A stretch of DNA of 64,000 bases, from NCBI RefSeq assembly GCF_001613505.1, contig NZ_BDCM01000009.1, positions 186,001-250,000 on the forward strand. The letters run 5' to 3'. The stretch's first letter is position 1. Each line of letters starts with the position of its first letter. Shown in pieces: positions 15,962 through 24,503 of this stretch. The notes beneath the pieces were generated by a model. The model made no database searches and was not told the DNA's origin. It saw nothing but the letters and a program-made list of their open reading frames with translations. A program made the position numbers and the translations under genes. This stretch comes from Nocardia mikamii NBRC 108933 (GTDB lineage Bacteria > Actinomycetota > Actinomycetes > Mycobacteriales > Mycobacteriaceae).

Positions 15962-16974
15962 CCACGGCCACGCTGGACACTCGCGTACACATCTCGCCCC
16001 GGGCCCGGATCGCGCGGGTCGAACAGGGCTACCTGGTGCTCGGCATCACGGTACTGGTCTGCCTCGTGGGCGGGCTAACCACACCGAACTTCCTGTCGCT
16101 GAACAACTTCACCAGCATCGCGAGCCTGTCGGCGGCCTTCGGCATCCTGGCCGTCGGTGAGGCCGTGGTCATCCTCGGCAAAGGGATCGACCTGTCGGTG
16201 GCCGGGATCGGGCTGGGATCCGCGCAGGCGACGCTGGCGTTCATGAATCGCGGTATGCCGGAAGGCAGAGCGATCCTGTTGATGGCCGGGCTGGCGCTGC
16301 TGGTCGGCGTGCTCAACGGCGTGCTGATCGCCTACTTCGAGGTGCCGGCGCTGTTCGCGACCCTGGCTACGGGCATGCTCGCCATCGGCGGCGTCGACAT
16401 CCTGTTCCTGAGCAGCAACGTCTACAACGTGCCCGGCGGATCGTGGATCGCGGCGCTGAGCAACGGATCGGTGCTGGGCGTTCCGCGTCCGGTACTCGTG
16501 GCCGCCGCGGTATTCCTGCTGGCCTGGCTGTTCATCTCCTACACCTCGCCGGGACGGCTGATCCGCGCCATGGGCGACAACTTCGACACCGCCCGCGCAA
16601 CCGGTGCGCCGGTGCGCCCGCTGCAGGTGCTGACGTACGTGATCGCCGCTCTGCTGGCGGTTCTGGCCGGCTATGTCACGGTGTCGATTCAAGGCAGCGT
16701 GCAGACCACGGTGAGCTCGTTCGATCCGATTCTGTTCACCGCGTTGACCGTCGCCGTGATCGGCGGGGTGTCGCTGTCGGGCGGTCGCGGCACGATTCTC
16801 GGCGTGCTCGCGGGTTCGCTGTTCGTCGGCGTCCTCAACAACCTGCTGGTGCTGCACGGGCTGACCACGGCCGTACAGGACCTGATCCGCGGCGCGGTCC
16901 TGATCGCCGCGATCGCCTTCGACGCCTGGCTGCATCCGCGCAATGTCGAGACCGAGAAGTCGGGCGAATTGTAA
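15958..16974 (+). CDS. Sugar-type ABC transporter permease (RbsC-like)
   Basis: 338-residue inner-membrane permease of the ribose/xylose (CUT2) class with about ten hydrophobic segments and the family motif GKGIDLSVAGIGLG near 80. The characteristic GDNFDTARATGAPV coupling region is about 210, and late SLSGGRGTILGVLAGSLFVGV matches RbsC-like proteins. It is the first gene of a five-gene importer operon and starts by ATGA overlap with a leader ORF. It would pair with the second permease (at 18106) to form a heterodimeric channel. Substrate not deducible. Confidence 0.9.
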   Translation: MTTATLDTRVHISPRARIARVEQGYLVLGITVLVCLVGGLTTPNFLSLNNFTSIASLSAAFGILAVGEAVVILGKGIDLSVAGIGLGSAQATLAFMNRGMPEGRAILLMAGLALLVGVLNGVLIAYFEVPALFATLATGMLAIGGVDILFLSSNVYNVPGGSWIAALSNGSVLGVPRPVLVAAAVFLLAWLFISYTSPGRLIRAMGDNFDTARATGAPVRPLQVLTYVIAALLAVLAGYVTVSIQGSVQTTVSSFDPILFTALTVAVIGGVSLSGGRGTILGVLAGSLFVGVLNNLLVLHGLTTAVQDLIRGAVLIAAIAFDAWLHPRNVETEKSGEL

Positions 16975-17032
16975 TGCCCTCCCCCACAAGCGTTTTCCTA
17001 TCCGACCAATCACACAGCAGGAGCGTTCGACG

Positions 17033-18103
17033 ATGAACCGAAAGAAGATACTGGCCCTCGTGATGGCCGCCCTGGCGGCATTCGCCGTCGCCGGATGTTC
17101 GGTCGACAGCGGCGCCAGTTCCGGCGGGGCCGCCTCCGGCGATCAGGCCTTCGGCGCGAATGTGGACATGAACGCCGCGGTGCAGAAGGCCCACGACGTG
17201 ATGAAGGGCAAGAAGATCGCCTTCGTCCCGATTCTCTACAAAGGCTATGCGCTGACCGAGAACTGGGGCGCGACGATGCAGCGTTCCTTCGGGAACCTGG
17301 GCGCCGACTTCCAGGTCTACGACTCCAACTTCTCCAGCGACCGGATGATCAGCACCATCAACGACCTGATCGCCCGCAAGGCCGCCGACGTCCTCGTCCT
17401 GCAGAATCAGGACCTCGGTCTGCTCGACAACGCGATCCAGCAGGCCGAGCGCGCCGGCATCTACACCGTCGTGCTGAACATGATGTCGACCCGCCTGGGA
17501 GACGCGTTCATCGGCGTCGACGTCGCGCACGCCGCCCGCGCGATCGCCCAGCGCGCCGCCGACGACTGCGGCCACCGCAACGCCCCGAAACAGGTCGCGG
17601 TGATCGACGGGCCCGGTAACGACCCGGCCTCGATCCAGTGGAACCAGGGCATCCACGATGTGCTCGATCCGCTCGGATACAAAGTGACCGTCGCCCATTC
17701 TCAGTTCCAGAACGCGGTCGCGCAGCAGGCGGCGGAGTCGATGCTGCAGCAGTCGCAGGGCAAGTTGTGCGGCTTCCTGGTGACCTACGATGTCAACGCG
17801 GTCACCGTCGGCCAGACCGTCGCCAACGCCGTCGGCCGCGGCCAGGTGGCGCCGGATTCGGTGGGTACCTACACTTTCGACGCCGACAAGAGCTGGTGTG
17901 ATGCGCTGAAGCAGGGCCTGGTCACCGCCTCGGTCGCCTACGACGTGCAGGGTATCGGTGAGGCGGCGGCGGTCGCGACCCAGCAGCTGATCCAGTCCGG
18001 TGTCAAACCCGGCGGCAACCACACCGTGTCCTTCGTCTCCGACGCGATGGTCGACAAGAACAACGTCGACGACGTCTCCATCGCCTGCTACAAGGGCCAG
18101 TGA
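17033..18103 (+). CDS. Sugar-type ABC transporter substrate-binding lipoprotein
   Basis: 356-residue periplasmic-binding protein type I (RbsB/XylF-like). It has a lipoprotein signal with lipobox AVAGC (Cys22), then a Ser/Gly linker and the two-lobe fold: KKIAFVPILYKG at the start of lobe 1, DVLVLQNQDLGLLDNAIQQA in the hinge region, and KQVAVIDGPGNDPASIQWNQGI in lobe 2. AGGAG lies 10 bp before the ATG at 17033. It delivers the ligand to the two permeases encoded on either side. The ligand pocket cannot be read by eye. Confidence 0.9.
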   Translation: MNRKKILALVMAALAAFAVAGCSVDSGASSGGAASGDQAFGANVDMNAAVQKAHDVMKGKKIAFVPILYKGYALTENWGATMQRSFGNLGADFQVYDSNFSSDRMISTINDLIARKAADVLVLQNQDLGLLDNAIQQAERAGIYTVVLNMMSTRLGDAFIGVDVAHAARAIAQRAADDCGHRNAPKQVAVIDGPGNDPASIQWNQGIHDVLDPLGYKVTVAHSQFQNAVAQQAAESMLQQSQGKLCGFLVTYDVNAVTVGQTVANAVGRGQVAPDSVGTYTFDADKSWCDALKQGLVTASVAYDVQGIGEAAAVATQQLIQSGVKPGGNHTVSFVSDAMVDKNNVDDVSIACYKGQ

Positions 18104-18105
18104 GC

Positions 18106-20340
18106 ATGACAGCACACGCACTCGTCGAAAACCCGCCGCCCGCACAGCTTTCCAAGACATTGACGCGGGGGCGGCTCGGAATCAAGTATCTGTCCCGAGG
18201 GGTGGACGCCTTCCCGCTCACCGGCGGGAGGTGGTCCGACCGCATCGCGCGCTACCGCACGCTGTCGGAGCTGTTCGAGAAGCGCTGGATGGAGGGCGCG
18301 GTTCCGCTGGGACTGGCGCTGATCCTGTGCGCCGTCGTGCTGTCCACCACCCGGGTCGGCGCCGACAACACTCCCCTCATCCTGGACCAGGCGACCGAAT
18401 ACGGGTTGCTCGCCATCGGTTTGACGGTGGTGCTGGTCGGCGGCGGCATCGACCTGTCGGTCGGCTCCATCGTCGGGGTCGCCTCCCTCGGCGCGATGGT
18501 CGCCGACCGTGTGTGGAACTGGCCGATGCTGGTCGTGGTGCCCGCGGCGGTCGTGATCGGGGCCGCGCTCGGCGCGATCAACGGCTTCCTCATCGCGCGC
18601 CTGAAGATGCGGCCGTTCATCACCACCCTGGTGACGCTGATCGCCTTCGGTGGTGCGGCGTCCGCGCTGCAGAGTGCCTACAGCACGAAGATCGGCCTCG
18701 CCAAACCCGACATCGTCTGGGATTTCCTGAGTTTCGGCAAGATCGCGGGAATTCCGGCGGAGTGGTTCATCTTCCTGGTGGTGTTGATCGTCGTGCACCT
18801 GGGCCTGACCCGTTCCCGCTGGGGCTGGTGGGTCACCGCGGTCGGCTCGGATCGGCGCTCCGCGCGCCGCAACGGTATCCCGGTCGACGCCACCACCTTC
18901 TGGATCTATGTGCTCTCCGGTGCGCTCGCGGGCCTGTCGGGTCTGCTCACCGCCGCCCGGCTCGGGCGCACCGATCCCAACGTCGGAAACGGCTGGGAGA
19001 TCATCGCTTTGACCGCGGTGGTGCTCGGTGGTGTGAGCCTCAAGGGTGGCCGCGGTTCGGTGTTGCGGGCGACGGTCGGTGTCCTCGTGGTGGCGATCAT
19101 CCAGCAGGCCACCATCGCCGAGGGCGCACAGGGGTCCTACTACACGGTGATCCTCGCGGCGGTGCTGCTGCTGTTCACGATCCTCGACCTGAAATGGGGT
19201 AAGTATCGCCAGCGCACGGTCGAGAAGCTCAAAATCGACCCGGCGAAACTGGAGCTGCCGCCGCTGACCGATATCACCACTCCCGGCAGTGTCTGGAACC
19301 TCAACAGCCGCCTGACCGACGCCCCGCCGATCGGTCTCGGGCAGATTCGCGGCGCCGAGGATTGCGCCGTCGACGGTGACGGCAATGTCTTCTGCGGTGA
19401 CCAGCGCGGCTGGGTGTGGAAATTCGCACCCGACCGTACCGAAGGCGAAATCTTCTCACGCACCGGCGGTTTCCCCTGCGGACACGTCTTCGATCGGGAC
19501 GGGCAGCTGGTGGTCGCGGTCGGCGGTATGGGCATTTACCGGGTCTCGCCGGACGGGGAGTCGGAACTGCTGGCCAACAAGGTCACACGCAGCCCGCTGT
19601 CCCTGCTCGACGATTCCGGACTGCGCGCCATCGACGATCTCGATGTCGCCCCCGACGGCTCGATCTACGCCTCGGACTTCTCCACCCGCAACAACACCGC
19701 GGACTTCCTCATCGAGCTGGTGGAGTTCCGCCACAACGGCCGCGTGGTGCGGGTCGATCCGGACGGCAGCACCGAGGTCGTCGTGTCCAATCACGTATTC
19801 CCCAACGGGATCTGCACCTCCCACGACGGCCAGTCGATTCTGATCGTCAGCACCGGACTGTGCCGGGTGGATCGGTTGTGGATCGCCGGACCGAAACAGG
19901 GGCAGCTCGAGCCGGTGCTGGAGAACCTGCCCGGCTACCCGGACAACCTGAATCGCTCTTCGGACGGCAACTACTGGCTGCCGCTGTGCGCCATGCGCAC
20001 CCCGATGTCGGATCTGCTGCGCAAATATCCAGGCGTGCGACGGCGCATGACTCGTGAAGTGTCGCTGGACAACTGGGTCGTTCCGCAGCTGAACATGTCG
20101 TGCGTGATCAAGTTCGACGATCGCGGGCAGATCCTGCAGGTGCTGTGGGACGAGACGATGGAGAACTACCCGATGGTGACCTCGGTCAAGGAACACGCCG
20201 GCCACCTGTATCTGTGCGGTGTCAGCAACAACCGCATCGGCCGGCTTCCGTTGCTGCCGGACGAAATCGGATCCATCGATCCCCATCGCGTTCCGGGACT
20301 GGCGGATACGACTCGCACACCCGCCGGGGTGATCCTGTGA
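18106..20340 (+). CDS. ABC permease fused to strictosidine-synthase-like beta-propeller
   Basis: 744-residue two-part protein. Residues 1 to about 365 are a second RbsC-like permease (VVLVGGGIDLSVGSIVGV, VGSDRRSARRNGIPV, SLKGGRGSVLRA). Residues about 375-744 are a strictosidine-synthase/SMP-30-like six-blade propeller with the typical HNGRVVRVDPDGSTEVV, HVFPNGICTSHDGQS and ENLPGYPDNLNRSSDGNYW motifs. One continuous frame runs through the join with no stop or frameshift. The propeller has no signal peptide and should face the cytoplasm as the permease tail, placing a putative hydrolase or ligand-binding domain at the channel exit. The start is ATG 18106 (GTG 18100 also possible). It overlaps the next gene by 4 bp. 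Confidence 0.88.
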   Translation: MTAHALVENPPPAQLSKTLTRGRLGIKYLSRGVDAFPLTGGRWSDRIARYRTLSELFEKRWMEGAVPLGLALILCAVVLSTTRVGADNTPLILDQATEYGLLAIGLTVVLVGGGIDLSVGSIVGVASLGAMVADRVWNWPMLVVVPAAVVIGAALGAINGFLIARLKMRPFITTLVTLIAFGGAASALQSAYSTKIGLAKPDIVWDFLSFGKIAGIPAEWFIFLVVLIVVHLGLTRSRWGWWVTAVGSDRRSARRNGIPVDATTFWIYVLSGALAGLSGLLTAARLGRTDPNVGNGWEIIALTAVVLGGVSLKGGRGSVLRATVGVLVVAIIQQATIAEGAQGSYYTVILAAVLLLFTILDLKWGKYRQRTVEKLKIDPAKLELPPLTDITTPGSVWNLNSRLTDAPPIGLGQIRGAEDCAVDGDGNVFCGDQRGWVWKFAPDRTEGEIFSRTGGFPCGHVFDRDGQLVVAVGGMGIYRVSPDGESELLANKVTRSPLSLLDDSGLRAIDDLDVAPDGSIYASDFSTRNNTADFLIELVEFRHNGRVVRVDPDGSTEVVVSNHVFPNGICTSHDGQSILIVSTGLCRVDRLWIAGPKQGQLEPVLENLPGYPDNLNRSSDGNYWLPLCAMRTPMSDLLRKYPGVRRRMTREVSLDNWVVPQLNMSCVIKFDDRGQILQVLWDETMENYPMVTSVKEHAGHLYLCGVSNNRIGRLPLLPDEIGSIDPHRVPGLADTTRTPAGVIL

Positions 20341-21422
20341 ACCGCACGATCGCCACACTCGCCGAATGGATCAACCCCGCGTGGGGCAAGCACCGCACCG
20401 TCCCGCCGATGGATGCCGGCCTGCGGCCCAACCGGCGACTGGACGAGGCGCGGGAACTGCTGGCGAACGACGTCTACGCACCCGACGCCGTGGTCGTCGC
20501 CGCATCCGGTGCGGTGCTGTTCGGCAGCGGCAACTCCCTGTTCTCGCTGCGCGACGGCGAGGTCCGCATCCTCGCCGAACTGCCGGGACCGGTCGGCGCG
20601 CTCGTCTGCCGGGGCAGCGCGGTGATCGCCGCCGTCGAGGGCACCGGGCTCGTCGCGGTGGACATGTCGGGGACGGTGACCGACCTGTGCACCGACCCCG
20701 TGGTCGCCACCTGCGTCACCGACCTCGCGGTCCTGCCCGACGGTTCGCTGATCGGCACGGTCGGTTCCCGAAACCACGAGGCGGGCAACTGGTCTCGGGC
20801 CTTGGTGCGCGGCGACCGGTCCGGCCTCATCGTCCGATTCGACGGCTCGCGGGCGCGGGTCGAGGCGCAGGGGTTGGGGTGGCCGTCGGGCATCGAGGTG
20901 GCCTCGGCCACCGAGGTGCTGGTGTCGCTCAGTTTCGAGCACCGCATCGAATTGCGGTCCCTGAATGCGCTCGCCCGCCCGGCCCGCGCGATCGCTCGCA
21001 ATCTTCCTGTGTATCCGGGGCGCCTGGCGGCCGCCGGTGACGGCTGGTGGGTCGCGGCGCCCTATATCCGCAATCGCGTGACCGAAATGCTGCTCGATGA
21101 ACCCGCGGTCATCGAGGAGATGGTGGCGCGGATCGATCCCGAGGACTGGTTCGTGCCGCGACTGCGCTGCGCCAATCCGTACACCGACACCATGCAGATG
21201 GGTCAGCTGCGGGTCCTCGGTGTGGTCAAACCGTGGGCGCCCGCACGCTCGTGCGGGGTGGTGCTGCGCATCGACCGGACCGGGCGCGTGGTGGAGAGCG
21301 CGCACGCGCGGGTCGACAGCGCGCGGCACGGCGTGACCGGTGTCGCGGTGTCGGACGATCGCATCGTGGTGGCGGTCAACGGGTTCGGCAATCTCCTGCA
21401 CGTGTCCGGCGAGAAGGAATGA
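20337..21422 (+). CDS. Cytoplasmic beta-propeller related to the fused domain
   Basis: 361-residue SMP-30/strictosidine-synthase-like protein without signal peptide. It is paralogous to the C-terminal half of the preceding fusion: NLPVYPGRLAAAGDGWW matches NLPGYPDNLNRSSDGNYW, and EDWFVPRL matches DNWVVPQL. The GTG start overlaps the fusion's stop (GTGA), so the two are coupled. Both may form one assembly at the importer or act on the incoming compound. The expected metal-ligand residues of gluconolactonases cannot be confirmed by eye. Confidence 0.75.
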   Translation: MNRTIATLAEWINPAWGKHRTVPPMDAGLRPNRRLDEARELLANDVYAPDAVVVAASGAVLFGSGNSLFSLRDGEVRILAELPGPVGALVCRGSAVIAAVEGTGLVAVDMSGTVTDLCTDPVVATCVTDLAVLPDGSLIGTVGSRNHEAGNWSRALVRGDRSGLIVRFDGSRARVEAQGLGWPSGIEVASATEVLVSLSFEHRIELRSLNALARPARAIARNLPVYPGRLAAAGDGWWVAAPYIRNRVTEMLLDEPAVIEEMVARIDPEDWFVPRLRCANPYTDTMQMGQLRVLGVVKPWAPARSCGVVLRIDRTGRVVESAHARVDSARHGVTGVAVSDDRIVVAVNGFGNLLHVSGEKE

Positions 21423-21432
21423 GGTGAGACGG

Positions 21433-22944
21433 ATGCCTTACGCGGACAACGACATCGCCGAGCCGGTGATCCGGCTGTCGAACGTGAGCAAGCGTTACGG
21501 CGGCACCTACGCACTGCGCGGTGTCGATTTCGATGTGCGGCCCGGCGAGATCCACGCCCTGCTGGGCGAGAACGGCGCCGGCAAATCGACGATGGTGAAG
21601 ATCATTTCCGGCGCCGTCACCCACGACAGCGGCACCCTGGAAGTCGACGGCGCCGAGCGCACCTTCACCGCGCCGAAGGATTCGGTGGAAGCCGGAATCT
21701 CGATGGTGTATCAGGAGGGTTCGCTGGTCGAGACCATGACGGTGGCGCAGAACCTGTTCATGGGCAACGAGAAGGTCTTCAACAATCTCGCCCACCTCAA
21801 CATCGTGGCCCGAGAACTGCTGGAATCGCACAACTTCCACATCCGGCCGGACGTGGCGGCGGGCGCGCTCGGCGTGGGCCAGAAGCAGATGGTCGAGATC
21901 GCGCGGGCGGTCCACCGCCACGCGAAGGTGGTGATTCTCGACGAGCCGACCTCCTCGGTGACCCCGGAGGAACGGCTGCAACTGTTCATGTCCATGCAAC
22001 AGCTCAAACGCAAGGGCATCGGCGTCATCTTCATCACCCACATGCTCGACGAGGCGTTCGAGCAGGCCGACCGGATCACCGTCCTGCGTGACGGTGAGGT
22101 GCAGGGCACGCTGTCCGAGCCGGAGTTCAGCCACGACGAGGTGGTGCGAATGATGGTGGGACGCAATGTCGAAATGGGCCGGGTCGCGGCCGGCCGGGAA
22201 CCCGACCCGACGCCGGTCCTCGAGGTCGAGGACGTGACCTTGCTGCCGGTGGTGCGCACCATGTCGTTCTCCGCCTACGCCGGTGAGATCGTGGGCATCT
22301 ACGGTCTGGTCGGCGCCGGTCGCAGCGAGGTCGCGATGATCGTCAGCGGCATCATGAAGCGCCGCCGATTGCGCGGCGGCACAATCAGATTGAACGGCCG
22401 CGAGGTGCGTTTCCGGACACCGCGGCACGCCCGCAAAGCCGGCGTCGTCTACATCACCGAGGACCGCAAGGCATCGGGCTTCTTCAGCCACCTGACGATC
22501 GCCGACAACATCTATCTCGGCCATCTGTGCAGTGCGGCGCGGCTGCCGTTCCTGGTCCGTCCGGGAGCCAAGAAGTCCGTTGCGCAACGATTCGTCGAAC
22601 TGTTCCAGGTACGAACCCTGCAACCGAACCGGGCCACCCTCGAAGAGCTCAGCGGCGGTAACCAGCAGAAGGTCGTGCTCGCCAAGGGACTGACCCGCAA
22701 ACCGCTGGTCGCCATCATCGACGAACCGACCCGCGGCGTGGACCTCGGGACCATCCCGGAAATTCACGCCATGATCCGGGGACTCGCCGACGACGGTGTC
22801 GCGGTTGTCGTCATCTCCTCGTACATGCCCGAGATCCGAGCCCTGTCCGACCGCATCCTGGTCGCCAAGAACGGGACGATCGCCGCCGAGTTCGCCCCGG
22901 AGGAAGCGGACGAGACGCGGCTGATGTTCGCGGCCGTGCACTGA
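21433..22944 (+). CDS. Sugar-type ABC transporter ATPase (RbsA/MglA-like)
   Basis: 503-residue tandem ATPase. Domain 1 has Walker A GENGAGKS (45-52) and Walker B VVILDEPTSSV. Domain 2 has the degenerate P-loop GLVGAGRSE usual in RbsA-like proteins, the signature LSGGNQQKVVLAKGL and Walker B VAIIDEPTRGVDLG. It energises import through the two permeases. The ATG at 21433 follows GAGG by 8 bp. It is the last gene of the importer operon, and a strong terminator follows 17 bp downstream. Confidence 0.93.
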   Translation: MPYADNDIAEPVIRLSNVSKRYGGTYALRGVDFDVRPGEIHALLGENGAGKSTMVKIISGAVTHDSGTLEVDGAERTFTAPKDSVEAGISMVYQEGSLVETMTVAQNLFMGNEKVFNNLAHLNIVARELLESHNFHIRPDVAAGALGVGQKQMVEIARAVHRHAKVVILDEPTSSVTPEERLQLFMSMQQLKRKGIGVIFITHMLDEAFEQADRITVLRDGEVQGTLSEPEFSHDEVVRMMVGRNVEMGRVAAGREPDPTPVLEVEDVTLLPVVRTMSFSAYAGEIVGIYGLVGAGRSEVAMIVSGIMKRRRLRGGTIRLNGREVRFRTPRHARKAGVVYITEDRKASGFFSHLTIADNIYLGHLCSAARLPFLVRPGAKKSVAQRFVELFQVRTLQPNRATLEELSGGNQQKVVLAKGLTRKPLVAIIDEPTRGVDLGTIPEIHAMIRGLADDGVAVVVISSYMPEIRALSDRILVAKNGTIAAEFAPEEADETRLMFAAVH

Positions 22945-22960
22945 CGGCGACGGCCGCGGC

Positions 22961-23001
22961 CGACGTGTAACCCCGCTCGTTCGAGCCGGGGTTACACGTC
23001 G
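22961..23001 (+). terminator. Terminator of the ABC importer operon
   Basis: Arms 22961-22975 and 22987-23001 pair perfectly over 15 bp; the loop itself contains a small GCTCG/CGAGC stem. It lies directly after the ATPase gene. Confidence 0.82.
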
Positions 23002-23106
23002 TTGCCGGGCTGTGCGCTCCGCGCCGGAACCCGGCATCGGTGGCCGATACAAACCCTCCCGCCGGGTTACCGAGCGCTACGACACGGGGCCCTCGATCGG
23101 GACCCC

Positions 23107-23151
23107 TGTCCAAGTATCTGGACAGTCACCACCGGCAATTCTGCCTAGCTT
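23107..23151 (+). promoter_or_regulatory. Promoter D: palindrome plus -10 for second exported propeller
   Basis: TGTCCAAGTATCTGGACA is at 23107-23124. TAGCTT (23146-23151) starts 30.5 bp from its centre and only 7 bp before the ATG at 23159, which has no Shine-Dalgarno. The transcript is therefore probably leaderless. Confidence 0.7.
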
Positions 23152-23158
23152 CGAATCC

Positions 23159-24370
23159 ATGAGATCTGGTTCACAGCCGACAGGTGATCCGGCGCCGGCG
23201 ACCGATATCGCCGCCCGCCCGAAGCAGCGCCCGACCAGGACCCGGCAGGAACGCTGGGCGGCGGCCATGGCAGCGATCGTGCTGCCGGGCATGGTAGTAC
23301 TCCCGTTGCCGGCCGAGGCCTTCGCCGATGCTCCGGCCGCCACTTCACCGGCCTATCACCTGTACGCCCACGGCTTCCTCAGCGACGGGCTGGCCGGCTA
23401 CAACGCCACCGATTCCGCGCCGCCGCAGCCCATCGCGGGGGCACCCTCCGGCATCGCCAGCTGGCCGCAGGTCGCTTCCCCGGACGGACGTTTCCTGTAC
23501 GTCGCCTCGGGGGCGACTCGAACTGTGCTCGTCTACGCGATCGGGCACGACGGAGGGCTCACCGCCCTTCCGGGAATGACACTGCCCGATATTCCGGTCG
23601 ACATCGCATTCACCCGCGACGGGCACCGCGCCTACGTCGTGATGGGCGTGGCGAACGCCTCGATCATGGCCTTGACCATCCGCGACGACGGCACCCCGGT
23701 CCAGAACGGGCCCACTGTGCCGTTCGGTGCGCCGACCGATGGCATCTCCTCGGCCGTCGTCTCTCCCGACGGCCGATCGCTGTACGCGGCAAGCTATCTC
23801 ATGGATCAGCTGATCCGGTTCGGTATCAACGACGACGGCACGGTCACCGCTGCCCAGCAGCGAATCTCGACCGGCTCGGGCCCGATCTATCCGACGATCA
23901 CGCCGGACGGACGCCACCTGTACATCTCGAACGAACGCGGTGGCAGTGTCTCGGGCTACGCCGTCGCCGAGGACGGAACACTGAGCCCGGTGGCGGGTTC
24001 ACCGTTCCCGTCGGGACTGTTGCCGCACGTCATGAGTGTGACTCCGGACAGCGAGTACGTATACGTCCCGAATATGGGCTCGAACTTCGTCAGCGCCTAT
24101 GCCGTCCAGCCCGACGGGGCCCTGCGGCCGCTGCCCGATGTTCCGTTCGGAAACGGTCCGCTCGGCCCCATGTCCGAGTCGTCGGTGATGTCGCCGAGCG
24201 GCGACGCGCTCTGGGTATTCGGCACCGACCCGGTACAGGTCGGCCGGAACATCCTGCGCCGCTACCACGTCGGCAGCGGCGGCGTACTCGATCCGGACGA
24301 GACCACCGTCATCCAGACCGACACGCGAGTCGCGGATGGGCGGACCCTCACCCTCGCGCCGGGCCGGTAG
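23159..24370 (+). CDS. Exported beta-propeller (lactonase-like, YVTN-type) protein 2
   Basis: 403-residue secreted propeller, paralogous to the protein at 8176. The N-terminus is long and basic (RPKQRPTRTRQER) with a hydrophobic core MAAIVLPGMVVLPLPAEAFA, a Sec signal peptide. Blades carry VASPDGRFLYVASG, VVSPDGRSLYAASY, ITPDGRHLYISNERG and VTPDSEYVYVPNMG. The ATG at 23159 has no ribosome site but sits 7 bp behind a -10-like hexamer, consistent with leaderless expression from promoter D. It shares the palindrome-controlled promoter type with propeller 1 and the ABC block, so the three are probably induced together. The substrate is unknown. Confidence 0.8.
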   Translation: MRSGSQPTGDPAPATDIAARPKQRPTRTRQERWAAAMAAIVLPGMVVLPLPAEAFADAPAATSPAYHLYAHGFLSDGLAGYNATDSAPPQPIAGAPSGIASWPQVASPDGRFLYVASGATRTVLVYAIGHDGGLTALPGMTLPDIPVDIAFTRDGHRAYVVMGVANASIMALTIRDDGTPVQNGPTVPFGAPTDGISSAVVSPDGRSLYAASYLMDQLIRFGINDDGTVTAAQQRISTGSGPIYPTITPDGRHLYISNERGGSVSGYAVAEDGTLSPVAGSPFPSGLLPHVMSVTPDSEYVYVPNMGSNFVSAYAVQPDGALRPLPDVPFGNGPLGPMSESSVMSPSGDALWVFGTDPVQVGRNILRRYHVGSGGVLDPDETTVIQTDTRVADGRTLTLAPGR

Positions 24371-24503
24371 GCACCGGCCCCGGCGGCCGGCCGCGGCCGT
24401 TCCCGGAGACCACCACCGTTGTGCCTCGGACATCCGGGGCGCACACCACCGATGTCGGCAACCGACGCCGACGTTCCATCACCATCCGACAGGAGAAACA
24501 ATC

